Below, one piece after another: positions 44,658 through 52,606 of a DNA stretch of 64,000 bases. The position numbers were made by a program, and so were the translations under genes. The stretch lies in assembly GCA_910587045.1 (NCBI GenBank), contig CAJULG010000001.1, positions 250,116 to 314,115 of the forward strand, given 5' to 3'. The first letter of the stretch is position 1. Every line of letters begins with the position of its first letter. Under the pieces are notes generated by a model that searched no databases, was not told where the DNA came from, and saw only the letters and a list, made by a program, of their open reading frames with translations. Source of the DNA: an uncultured Lachnospiraceae bacterium. GTDB taxonomy: Bacteria > Bacillota > Clostridia > Lachnospirales > Lachnospiraceae.

Positions 44658-44686
44658 TGGAGATATACAGCCATTGTATATCTCCA
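44658..44686. other. Perfect 12-bp hairpin in the rmlB-rmlA gap
   Basis: Arms TGGAGATATACA (44658-44669) and TGTATATCTCCA (44675-44686) enclose a 5-nt loop. In the leftward transcript it follows the rmlB stop but has no U tract, so it is unlikely to be a simple terminator; it may be an attenuator, mRNA-stabilising or processing hairpin. The rest of the 103-bp gap shows only the rmlA ribosome binding site (AAGGAGG). Confidence 0.75.
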
Positions 44687-44706
44687 CCAGTTCTTTTCTA
44701 TCGCCT

Positions 44707-45783
44707 CTACTTATACATTTCCTCGTAATACTTCTGATAATCTCCACTGGTCACATTCTTCATCCAGTCCTCATGCTCGAAGAACCAGGCAATGGTCTTA
44801 CGAATTCCCTCCTTGAACATGGTTTCCGGATACCAGCCGATCTCCTTTCGGATCTTATCCGGAGCTATGGCATATCTGCGATCATGCCCCTTCCGATCCT
44901 CTACATAGGTGATCAGATCCTTGCTGACCAGTTCCTTTCTTGGATCGCCTTCCGGAAGCATATCCTGCAATGTCTCCAGGATAATATTGATGATCTCGAT
45001 ATTTTGCTTTTCATTATGACCACCGATATTATACCGCTGGCCGATACGTCCTTTCTCCTGTACCATGTCGATCGCCTTCGCATGATCTTCCACATACAGC
45101 CAGTCACGGACATTCTTTCCATCGCCGTATACCGGCAGCTTCTTTCCCTGCAATGCATTGTTGATGATCAACGGTATCAGCTTTTCCGGGAACTGATACG
45201 GGCCATAGTTATTACTGCAGTTCGTTATATTGGCCGGAAAATGATAGGTATCAATATAGGACTTTACCAGCATGTCCGAGGATGCTTTGCTGGCCGAATA
45301 CGGACTGTGCGGATCGATCGGAGTCGTTTCATAAAAGAAGGTTCCTTCCTCCTCCAGAGAACCGTACACTTCATCGGTTGACACATGCAGGAACTTCTTA
45401 TCCGGCTTGTAGGTTCCATCCGGCAGTTCCCAGGCGGCTTTTGCCGCATTCAGCATGACCAGGGTACCTAAAACATTGGTCTTAATAAACACATCCGGAT
45501 TCTTGATACTCCGGTCTACATGACTTTCCGCTGCAAAATGTACCACCCGGTCAATCTCGTTTTCCTGAAAGATTCGGTTGATCGCCTCACTGTCACAGAT
45601 ATCCACTTTGCAGAATTCATAATTATCCCGGTTCTCTACTTCTTTCAGGTTCTCCAGATTACCGGCATAGGTCAGACAATCCACATTTATGATCTTAATC
45701 TCATTATCATACTTTCGAAACATATAATGAATATAATTAGAACCGATAAAACCGGCACCGCCTGTCACTAAATAAGTCCTCAT
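44707..45783 (-). CDS. rmlB: dTDP-glucose 4,6-dehydratase
   Basis: This enzyme forms dTDP-4-keto-6-deoxyglucose, the branch point for rhamnose and Fuc4N here. It has G-G-A-G-F-I-G-S-N at the N-terminus, A-A-E-S-H-V-D-R-S, S-T-D-E-V-Y-G and the catalytic Y-S-A-S-K. The start at 45783 (GGAGGTAA 7 nt upstream) gives 358 aa; an upstream in-frame ATG at 45819 would lie close to the predicted promoter and lacks a ribosome binding site. Confidence 0.96.
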   Translation of the reverse strand: MRTYLVTGGAGFIGSNYIHYMFRKYDNEIKIINVDCLTYAGNLENLKEVENRDNYEFCKVDICDSEAINRIFQENEIDRVVHFAAESHVDRSIKNPDVFIKTNVLGTLVMLNAAKAAWELPDGTYKPDKKFLHVSTDEVYGSLEEEGTFFYETTPIDPHSPYSASKASSDMLVKSYIDTYHFPANITNCSNNYGPYQFPEKLIPLIINNALQGKKLPVYGDGKNVRDWLYVEDHAKAIDMVQEKGRIGQRYNIGGHNEKQNIEIINIILETLQDMLPEGDPRKELVSKDLITYVEDRKGHDRRYAIAPDKIRKEIGWYPETMFKEGIRKTIAWFFEHEDWMKNVTSGDYQKYYEEMYK

Positions 45784-45817
45784 ACTTATATTACCTCCAT
45801 AAATAATATCTTTTCGC

Positions 45818-45846
45818 ATTGTAGCATCAATGCCAAAATTTGTAAA
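45818..45846 (-). promoter_or_regulatory. Candidate sigma-A promoter for rmlB-rmlA-rmlC
   Basis: On the minus strand TTTACA (45846-45841) and TACAAT (45823-45818) are 17 bp apart, about 35 bp upstream of the rmlB start. It would give the rhamnose genes and the downstream ABC-exporter genes a transcript separate from the promoter at 52526. Confidence 0.6.
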
Positions 45847-45855
45847 GTCTTATCC

Positions 45856-46791
45856 TTAGCCCCATACGATCTGCATGATGCGCCGGATCATTCCCTGCTT
45901 CCACACCTGATACTTTGCGTAAAAGCGAATTCGCTGCAGCTTATTCATTCTGCCAAGACCGGAATACGCGGTCAATAGCAATTTCCCTTCCGCTTCCATT
46001 GGAAGGCTTCCATAAACCTCCATAAAATACGCCGCCTGCTCCGCAGAACGCAGCAACTCCTTTCGAAACTGCTTTCTTCCCGCCCGGAATCTTCCATAAA
46101 GATAAGAAATACTTCCTGCATCCTTTGCTCCCACAGAATTATCACCGTGCTGACGATAGCGCATGGTCGGAATATCCAGATAAGCCCGTTTTCCAAATAC
46201 GGAAGCGATCATTGCGGCCCAGTGATCATGCATCAGGATCCGGTCTGTCTGGTCTGCCTGTCTCATATATTCTGCCAGACACCGGTTTATCATCACCGTA
46301 CAGCCGGTCACATCGTTCTGGATGATCAGACGGTTGAATGCTTTTTGTACCGGAAGCTTCATATAACGCTGGAAGGAATCTGCGATCACCCGCCCTGTCC
46401 GGTCTGCCACACTGAGATCCGTATGCACCAGAAGCGGGACTGCTTTCCCATATTGTTTCTCCAGTTTATCCATTTCATTCATAGTCAGTGCGATCTTGTC
46501 CGGCCCCCAGATGTCATCCTGATCACAGAACATCACATACTCACTATCGGAATCAGAAAGCAGTTGAAAAAAGTTCTTCTTTGCTGCTCCGGTCGTTGGC
46601 TGATTCACCATTACCCGGATCCGGTCCGGATGTTCCGCCTCATACCGTCTCAGAATAGAACAGGTGCTGTCCCGGGAGCCATCATCCCGGATAATGATCC
46701 GAAAGTCCCGGCAGGTCTGCTGCAATATAGAGTCTAATTGCTCCGCTATATAATTTTCACCATTATAGGCAGCCAGTAAAATATCTACCAT
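45856..46791 (-). CDS. GT2 glycosyltransferase, rhamnosyltransferase RgpB-like
   Basis: This 311-aa single GT-A domain protein has L-L-A-A-Y-N-G at 5-11, R-D-D-G-S-R-D-S at 35-42 and the metal-binding D-Q-D-D at 90-93, with F-C before and I-W after, a pattern typical of RgpB-type alpha-rhamnosyltransferases. It lies next to rmlB. The linkage formed cannot be determined. Confidence 0.82.
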   Translation of the reverse strand: MVDILLAAYNGENYIAEQLDSILQQTCRDFRIIIRDDGSRDSTCSILRRYEAEHPDRIRVMVNQPTTGAAKKNFFQLLSDSDSEYVMFCDQDDIWGPDKIALTMNEMDKLEKQYGKAVPLLVHTDLSVADRTGRVIADSFQRYMKLPVQKAFNRLIIQNDVTGCTVMINRCLAEYMRQADQTDRILMHDHWAAMIASVFGKRAYLDIPTMRYRQHGDNSVGAKDAGSISYLYGRFRAGRKQFRKELLRSAEQAAYFMEVYGSLPMEAEGKLLLTAYSGLGRMNKLQRIRFYAKYQVWKQGMIRRIMQIVWG

Positions 46792-46830
46792 GATTTCCGA
46801 TCCTTCACGAATAATTCGATGCCTTACATA

Positions 46831-48747
46831 CTAAGAACAGTTTGCAACCACCTTATAGAGCACAACCGTGTACGTAAACAGCATTGGTGCCAGCAGAACC
46901 ACCGCATTATATATCCGGGCTGGAATACGGTTTTCAATTCTTCCGGTCTGGAATAACAACAGAAGCGGCAGGATAATCGGAATAAAGTATCTTCCCTGTA
47001 CGCCATTAATGGTATCCGCTCCTACCGGGGTAAAGCTGATATACATAGCGGTCCAGATGAAGCAGACGATCAACAGGACGATCCCGGCCATAAGAACCCG
47101 GTCACGCCGGCGAAGTCCCTTCTCCGATGTATCCGTCAACACCACAAAGGTACACAAAACCGTAATGAATCCGCTGAACGGGAAATAACCGTAATGTGCC
47201 ATGGTTCCATAAATCCCATTGCCTGCAGTAAAATCAACCGCATAGGTCACGATCTGAAGCAGCAGAAGCTTCGCATATCCCAGAGGATTGCCAAAGATAA
47301 CAGCAAGCTGGCCGCTTGTGCTGGTTGCTCCGCCTCTCGCATCCGCCTCAACGCTGGCCGGTGTCAGCAGGGTCGGCAGCAGCATCACGGACAACAGGAT
47401 CGCACAGACCAGAAGGATACCGAACTTCATCATATACCGGGTTTCATCATTCCGGAACTTCTCTTTCGGAAGCAGTAACAACAGCAGCAGCAACGGTGCA
47501 TACAGCATCTTGATCGCACTTGCAAGAAAGATGGATACTACAAAGACTGCATAGCGTTTCCAGGTGATCGGTGTCTCCCGCTCTGCCAGCTCGGACAGAA
47601 TATAGGATACACCTAAAAAGGCAAATGCGTTCAGGGTTGCATCATAAGAATAGGAAGATGCCAGAAACAGCGGAGTCGGCATCAGAGCAACCATGGTCAA
47701 CAGGCGTTTGCCAAGTCTGGCACGCCGGATGGCAAAGAATGTGATCCCAAGATAGAACAGGGCATTGAACAGCTTGCCAAAACGATAAACCAGCGCAAAT
47801 GGCAGATGTATCAGCTTCGCAAAACCAATTCCGACTGCACTTGCAATATGTCCGATATCATTAAGGCCCCGGAAGCTGCTTGGGATCCGGTGGCTTTCCC
47901 CGCCATTTTTACCATAGATATCACTCTGATTCAGATTTTCGTCCAGACTGTTAAATTCATCCTCCGTCCTTGGATACAGCAGAGAAGCAACTGCACTGTC
48001 ATCTCCGTAATATGCCGCCTCCTGTGTCATGACCAGCTTCGTCCCGATCCCCAGTTGATAACTGCGGCTGAAGTGCCACGCTTCATCCCAGGAAACCTTC
48101 TGTGCCGGGAACGTAAATATCATGGTAACGCATGTCGTGATCCCGATCACCAGAAAAGCGTATTCCAGCTTCGAATCCAGCAGATTCAGAAAAGCGATCA
48201 CAAATAAGATCAGACCGCAGAGGGTTCCGACTGCCAGCATTCTCCGTTCACTCAGATGAAAGGAATTGTCAAAGGCAAGGCCGGTAATCTCAATTCCCTG
48301 TATTCCTTCCGGAAAAAGCAGATCAATATGATCGGCGGTTCTGCTGATCGGCACCTCAGAGCAGGAAAGCAGCTGGTTATTGCCATCTGCCTGCTCCAGA
48401 TACACATCACCTGCAGTCTCTGCATCCGGAAAGATTCTTATTACAGCAGTAAAATCATAATCAAAGGAATAGGTATAATCCAGATACCGGACATAGGACT
48501 GATTCTGCTCCAGCCGGATCAGACCGGCCGGCTGTACCAGTACCAGCTTTCCCTCCTGCAGTTCGAAGCCCTCGGTATAAAGACTCTCAAGAGCGATCTC
48601 TTTTCTTCCCCGCTCCTCCTTCGGCAGCCGCAACACCTTATAATTAAATGCCAGTTCTGCCAGAAAGCTTACCGCAATAGACAGCAGCAGGATCAGCAGC
48701 AGCTTCGTTCCATATTTTTTAACCCGTTCCTTCCATATCTTCTTCAT
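46831..48747 (-). CDS. DUF2142 membrane protein, GT-C-like side-chain transferase candidate
   Basis: This 638-aa protein has TM1 at 16-34, an extracytoplasmic beta-rich domain at about 65-165 and about 11 more TM helices. The membrane part has the DUF2142 look (W-D-E-A-W-H-F in a loop, M-P-T-P-L-F-L-A-S-S-Y-S-Y-D-A). The W-D-E-A-W-H motif has acidic residues where GT-C enzymes hold theirs. It is encoded with a DUF2304 protein and a polyprenyl-phosphate GT2, a trio like GacL/GacJ/GacI that adds side chains to streptococcal rhamnan. Confidence 0.8.
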   Translation of the reverse strand: MKKIWKERVKKYGTKLLLILLLSIAVSFLAELAFNYKVLRLPKEERGRKEIALESLYTEGFELQEGKLVLVQPAGLIRLEQNQSYVRYLDYTYSFDYDFTAVIRIFPDAETAGDVYLEQADGNNQLLSCSEVPISRTADHIDLLFPEGIQGIEITGLAFDNSFHLSERRMLAVGTLCGLILFVIAFLNLLDSKLEYAFLVIGITTCVTMIFTFPAQKVSWDEAWHFSRSYQLGIGTKLVMTQEAAYYGDDSAVASLLYPRTEDEFNSLDENLNQSDIYGKNGGESHRIPSSFRGLNDIGHIASAVGIGFAKLIHLPFALVYRFGKLFNALFYLGITFFAIRRARLGKRLLTMVALMPTPLFLASSYSYDATLNAFAFLGVSYILSELAERETPITWKRYAVFVVSIFLASAIKMLYAPLLLLLLLLPKEKFRNDETRYMMKFGILLVCAILLSVMLLPTLLTPASVEADARGGATSTSGQLAVIFGNPLGYAKLLLLQIVTYAVDFTAGNGIYGTMAHYGYFPFSGFITVLCTFVVLTDTSEKGLRRRDRVLMAGIVLLIVCFIWTAMYISFTPVGADTINGVQGRYFIPIILPLLLLFQTGRIENRIPARIYNAVVLLAPMLFTYTVVLYKVVANCS

Positions 48748-48803
48748 GTTCTCTTCTCCATATTTTGTATTTTCATTCTCTGTTCCTGATCTTATCCGGC
48801 CAT

Positions 48804-49187
48804 TTATTCCGGCTTTTCCTCCTGCCGGGATTCCTCCCTCTTTTCTTCCTTTTCTCCCTGTGCGGATGCATCAATCGCCACCCGCTGTACCAGCTCCTTG
48901 ATCCGGTTCTCCAACTGTGAGATATGAAGACTCATATTGAAAATCTTGATCAGCAGGATAAAAATGATAAACAGGAACAGGAAATTCACTGTAGAATAAA
49001 TCCCCAGCAGGCCCGCCATGAAATCTGCGATCTGCGGAAATATACTAATGATCAGCAGGCCCGCCGAAAAGAATATCCAGAACAGGGAATCCTCGATCTG
49101 CACCTTCGCCTGCCGGATCTTCCGAATCAGAAACACCATGGTCAACAGACATACTATAATCAAAATCACCCGTAATATAATTGTCAT
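48804..49187 (-). CDS. DUF2304 small membrane protein, GacJ-like
   Basis: This 127-aa protein has three hydrophobic helices (about 5-22, 34-54, 66-84), a coiled-coil stretch after the third, and a Glu/Lys-rich tail. This is the DUF2304 layout. In streptococci the DUF2304 protein GacJ binds and stimulates the GT2 GacI that makes GlcNAc-phosphate-undecaprenol. The GT2 gene lies 16 nt upstream, so the same partnership is likely. Confidence 0.8.
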   Translation of the reverse strand: MTIILRVILIIVCLLTMVFLIRKIRQAKVQIEDSLFWIFFSAGLLIISIFPQIADFMAGLLGIYSTVNFLFLFIIFILLIKIFNMSLHISQLENRIKELVQRVAIDASAQGEKEEKREESRQEEKPE

Positions 49188-49203
49188 AGCACTTCTTCCT
49201 CGC

Positions 49204-49911
49204 TTATCGTTTTCTAAAATTCTGTATCAACAGGATAGAGGTGATCATACGGATCATATAGATCGCCGATTTCGTCAGGGTCAGATAACTCTGCCCCTCT
49301 AACCGCTCATCCATATGCGCCTGAACCTCTGTCACCCTTGCACCGTTCTTTACCAGATAGGATACGGTATCCGGTTCCGGTCCATAGTTGATATTCAATG
49401 CAAATTCCTTCATCAGACTCCGGTTAAACATCCGCATGCCGGAGGTCGGATCCTTCAGCTTCACACCGGTTGTCAGGCGGATAGCAAGTGAGATCATAAA
49501 GCTTCCAAGCATCCGCAAGGAACATGGTTTCTTCTCCTCTACAAAGCGGGAGCCAATAACAATGTCATATCCTTCTTCCATCTTATCCACGATCGGACGG
49601 ATAAATTCCGGTCTGTGCTGACCGTCCGCATCGAACTGTATGGCATAATCATAGTCATGCTCATATGCATATTTCATACCGGTCTGGAATGCACCTGCCA
49701 GTCCCAGATTCACCGGGAGATTGATAAACCGGTATCCCCGCCTCCTGCAGATTGCAGCAGTGTTATCCCGGGAACCGTCATTTATCACAACATAATCATA
49801 CTCCGGATAATTGACAACCAGGTTGTCAACCACCCGTTCTATGCTTTTTTCCTCGTTATACGCCGGAATGATCACTAATACTTTCAAATCTCTCCTCCAA
49901 CTGTCACTCAT
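49204..49911 (-). CDS. DPM1/GacI-like polyprenyl-phosphate glycosyltransferase
   Basis: This 235-aa GT2 protein of the dolichol-phosphate-mannose-synthase subgroup has I-I-P-A-Y-N-E-E-K-S at 14-23, N-D-G-S-R-D-N-T at 44-51, D-A-D-G-Q-H at 94-99, and G-S-R-F-V-E-E with K-D-P-T-S-G-M-R. Such enzymes load a single sugar on undecaprenyl phosphate for use outside the membrane. It lacks C-terminal TM helices, so the adjacent DUF2304 protein may anchor it. It overlaps the upstream GT2 gene by 8 nt. Confidence 0.85.
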   Translation of the reverse strand: MSDSWRRDLKVLVIIPAYNEEKSIERVVDNLVVNYPEYDYVVINDGSRDNTAAICRRRGYRFINLPVNLGLAGAFQTGMKYAYEHDYDYAIQFDADGQHRPEFIRPIVDKMEEGYDIVIGSRFVEEKKPCSLRMLGSFMISLAIRLTTGVKLKDPTSGMRMFNRSLMKEFALNINYGPEPDTVSYLVKNGARVTEVQAHMDERLEGQSYLTLTKSAIYMIRMITSILLIQNFRKR

Positions 49912-50695
49912 TTACATTCTCTTCTGATTTTGCATACACCTTTACCAGCCGTCTGCTGATCCAGTCCGGCCAGAACTTTTGAAACATGGCATAATCCTCC
50001 TTCGACCGTTTATTCTCCCGGATCAGCTCGGTGGTGGTTGCCTCCTCATGTACCCGGTGCATCATCAGATCCTGACTAATATATAAGAAGCTTCCCTTTT
50101 CGCGGGACAGCTTTTCCCAGGCAAACCAGTCAATATTACTTTTAAAATCATTGGCAAACAAAGGAATGGGCACCCGGTCTCTCCGAAAAGTGACTGCCGG
50201 ACAGCAGATCGGATTTCCCAGGGATAACACCCTCCGCTTGATCAGCCTGCTCTTTTGCAGAACATGAAACCGAAGCGGAAATAACAGCAGCCGCTTTATC
50301 TTCAGATTCCGGTTACTTCTTACAATTCCACTGTCATGCTCCTCATGATAATCAGTAAACGCGATGATCCCGTCAGGATATCGCTCCATGGCTTCCACTA
50401 CTGCTGCAGCATAATCAGGCTCATATGTATCATCCTGATGGGCAATGGTCACATACCGGTTCATTCCCGACTGCAGAGCAAAGTCAAAATCATATCCAAT
50501 GCCCCGCTGGCCGTCGTCATTCACGATCACTTCGATATTATGCCGCTTCGCGATCTCATGGATAAACGCATTAGGTGTAGAGGTTGCAATGACGATCCGG
50601 GAAGGATACTTCTGATTCTCCAATGATTCCACACAGGCCTCCAGATATCTGGATTCCTTATAGGCACAGATTACAAATACATGCTTATCCATCAT
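49904..50695 (-). CDS. GT2 glycosyltransferase
   Basis: This 263-aa single GT-A domain protein has V-F-V-I-C-A-Y-K-E-S at 6-15 and H-Q-D-D at 86-89 as the metal site, with a basic helical C-terminus. Its start is immediately next to the rmlD stop (50696) and its end overlaps the GacI-like gene by 8 nt, so the three are co-translated. It is probably a rhamnan backbone or side-chain enzyme; specificity unknown. Confidence 0.78.
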   Translation of the reverse strand: MMDKHVFVICAYKESRYLEACVESLENQKYPSRIVIATSTPNAFIHEIAKRHNIEVIVNDDGQRGIGYDFDFALQSGMNRYVTIAHQDDTYEPDYAAAVVEAMERYPDGIIAFTDYHEEHDSGIVRSNRNLKIKRLLLFPLRFHVLQKSRLIKRRVLSLGNPICCPAVTFRRDRVPIPLFANDFKSNIDWFAWEKLSREKGSFLYISQDLMMHRVHEEATTTELIRENKRSKEDYAMFQKFWPDWISRRLVKVYAKSEENVNE

Positions 50696-51544
50696 TTACT
50701 TCAATCCATTCTCCATATACTCCCGGATTGCTGTCTTCCAGTCCTCAGCTTCATATCCCATGGTCAGCTTTAACATATAATTCTCCAGTACGGAATAAGC
50801 CGGCCGCTTCGCCGGTGTCGGATACTCTTCTGTCGTGATCCGGTTCACTCTTGTCGTCCGGCCCGCCAGACGAAAGATCTCCTCTGCAAAGTCTGCCCAG
50901 CTGCAGGCTCCCTCACAGGTTCCATGAAAGGTTCCGAAATTATCTGTCTCAATCAGAGCGGCGATCATATCCGTTAATACGCGAGCGCTGGTCGGCGTTC
51001 CAAACTGATCCCGTACCACACTGACCGTTTCGTTGGTCTCAGCCAATCGCAGCATGGTCTTTACAAAATTATTTCCGTCGCCATAGAGCCATGCAGTACG
51101 AATAATATAAAATTCCTTTGCAAACTGCTTCACAAAGTTCTCTCCCTCCAGCTTGGTCTTTCCATAAGCGCCGCAGGGATTGGTTGCGTCAAATTCCGTA
51201 TAGGGACTGGACGCACTTCCATCAAATACATAATCCGTGGACACATGCACCATTCTCGCATTCATCCTTGTAGCAGCAATGCTCAGATTTCTTGGCCCGA
51301 TCGCATTGATCCGGTATGCATTATCCCAATCTGACTCACATAGATTCACATTGGTATGAGCGGCACAGTTAATAATGATATCCGGTTTCACCTGATCCAC
51401 CATCTGAAGCACGTCATCCACGCTGGTGATATCCAGTTCCCCCACATCTGTATTCACAAGTTCATATCTGCTGTCTGCCTCGTATTTCCGGTTGATTGCC
51501 CGTCCCAACTGTCCATTGGAACCAGTGATTAAAATCTTTTTCAT
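50696..51544 (-). CDS. rmlD: dTDP-4-dehydrorhamnose reductase
   Basis: This is the last step of dTDP-L-rhamnose synthesis. The 282-aa protein has G-S-N-G-Q-L-G at 8-14, S-T-D-Y-V-F-D-G and the catalytic Y-G-K-T-K, and lacks the large C-terminal extension of epimerases. With rmlA, rmlB and rmlC within 8 kb, the pathway is complete here though the genes are not contiguous. Confidence 0.95.
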   Translation of the reverse strand: MKKILITGSNGQLGRAINRKYEADSRYELVNTDVGELDITSVDDVLQMVDQVKPDIIINCAAHTNVNLCESDWDNAYRINAIGPRNLSIAATRMNARMVHVSTDYVFDGSASSPYTEFDATNPCGAYGKTKLEGENFVKQFAKEFYIIRTAWLYGDGNNFVKTMLRLAETNETVSVVRDQFGTPTSARVLTDMIAALIETDNFGTFHGTCEGACSWADFAEEIFRLAGRTTRVNRITTEEYPTPAKRPAYSVLENYMLKLTMGYEAEDWKTAIREYMENGLK

Positions 51545-51630
51545 CTTTCTTTTCCTTCTTTCTGTATCCTGTATTTTCTTTCTATATGGTTATTCTTTTC
51601 CTTATTTATCTCATGTTATACTTATCCAGA

Positions 51631-52398
51631 TCAGCAAAAGCGCCAGCCCCATTTCTGAAAATACTTCACCATGGAACTTAAGAACCGTACGATTCCTTTT
51701 ATCGTCCTTGTATTTGCCCGATGCCAGATATGATATACTGCAACCGCAGGATGAAAGATGATCTCGTAGCCCTGCTCCAATACCATCCTGGACAGATCCG
51801 CATCCTCAAAATACATATAGTAGCGACGGTCAAAGCCTCCCAGTTCCTTGAAGAGGCTTGTCCGTATGGCAAAAAAACATCCGGTACAGAATTCAATCGG
51901 GGTGCTGGTATCCAGATGATCATCCTCCCTTGTATAAAACCGGCGATGCTTCCGGAACGGCCGGAATTTACTTAAGATCACATAGCGGATACTTGGCGGA
52001 CGTTTGGGCAGGAACTGCTCACTGCCATCCGGATTCAGAATCCTCGGCGTCACCATACCGGCTTCCGGATGAGCTTCCAGATAAGCCACCAGCTCCCGGA
52101 TCGTATCCTCCTTTACAAAAATATCCGGATTTATTACAACATGGTAATCCGAATCCAGAAATTCCATAACCTGATCATGTCCGTAACCAAAGCCCCCGTT
52201 TGTTTCATTTTTAAGAATCTTCACCTCCGGAAAGCGCTTCTGTATCAGTTCGACCGTCTCATCCTGGGAGCAATTATCAGATATATATAATTGAAAGTCA
52301 ACACCCCTGGTGTATTCCAGCAGGGACTGGACACATGGCACGATCGTTTCCGATTCATTATATGTCACAATACATCCGCTTACTTTTATCTTTGTCAC
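51631..52398 (-). CDS. GT2 glycosyltransferase, WbbL-like rhamnosyltransferase
   Basis: This 255-aa protein has I-V-T-Y-N-E-S at 10-16, the N-G-G-F-G-Y-G segment at 67-73 and N-P-D at 90-92, all typical of WbbL/RfbN-type rhamnosyltransferases. It is the first gene of the 50-kb leftward run, about 120 nt downstream of a strong promoter, and may add the first rhamnose to the lipid-linked primer. An 86-bp gap before rmlD shows no terminator. Confidence 0.82.
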   Translation of the reverse strand: MTKIKVSGCIVTYNESETIVPCVQSLLEYTRGVDFQLYISDNCSQDETVELIQKRFPEVKILKNETNGGFGYGHDQVMEFLDSDYHVVINPDIFVKEDTIRELVAYLEAHPEAGMVTPRILNPDGSEQFLPKRPPSIRYVILSKFRPFRKHRRFYTREDDHLDTSTPIEFCTGCFFAIRTSLFKELGGFDRRYYMYFEDADLSRMVLEQGYEIIFHPAVAVYHIWHRANTRTIKGIVRFLSSMVKYFQKWGWRFC

Positions 52399-52525
52399 GC
52401 ATCTGTCTCCTTGTCCTTGTATAGCCTGCTTCCTGAATTATCTATATAAGGTAACGATTACCATTCTTAAATCATAATATAGCTATCATAGCATTTTATC
52501 CGTCTTATTTCAATTCCTTTCCCCC

Positions 52526-52554
52526 ATTCTATGCACTGTTTTTGCACTTGTCAA
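52526..52554 (-). promoter_or_regulatory. Main leftward promoter of the polysaccharide locus
   Basis: On the minus strand TTGACA (52554-52549) and TAGAAT (52531-52526) are 17 bp apart. Transcription would begin near 52519, leaving a leader of about 120 nt before 52398 in which no riboswitch or terminator was recognised. The divergent licD gene shares this 208-bp region; the best plus-strand match found is TTGTCA (52549-52554) with TACCAT (52571-52576), which is weak and overlaps the leftward -35. Confidence 0.7.
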
Positions 52555-52606
52555 ACAGAATAATTGATGATACCATGTAAACAATATTCTATTAGGAGAT
52601 TCATGT

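Noticed and set aside
44658..44686. Rho-independent terminator after rmlB
   Set aside because: The stem is strong but no U tract follows in the leftward transcript; listed as a hairpin of unknown role.
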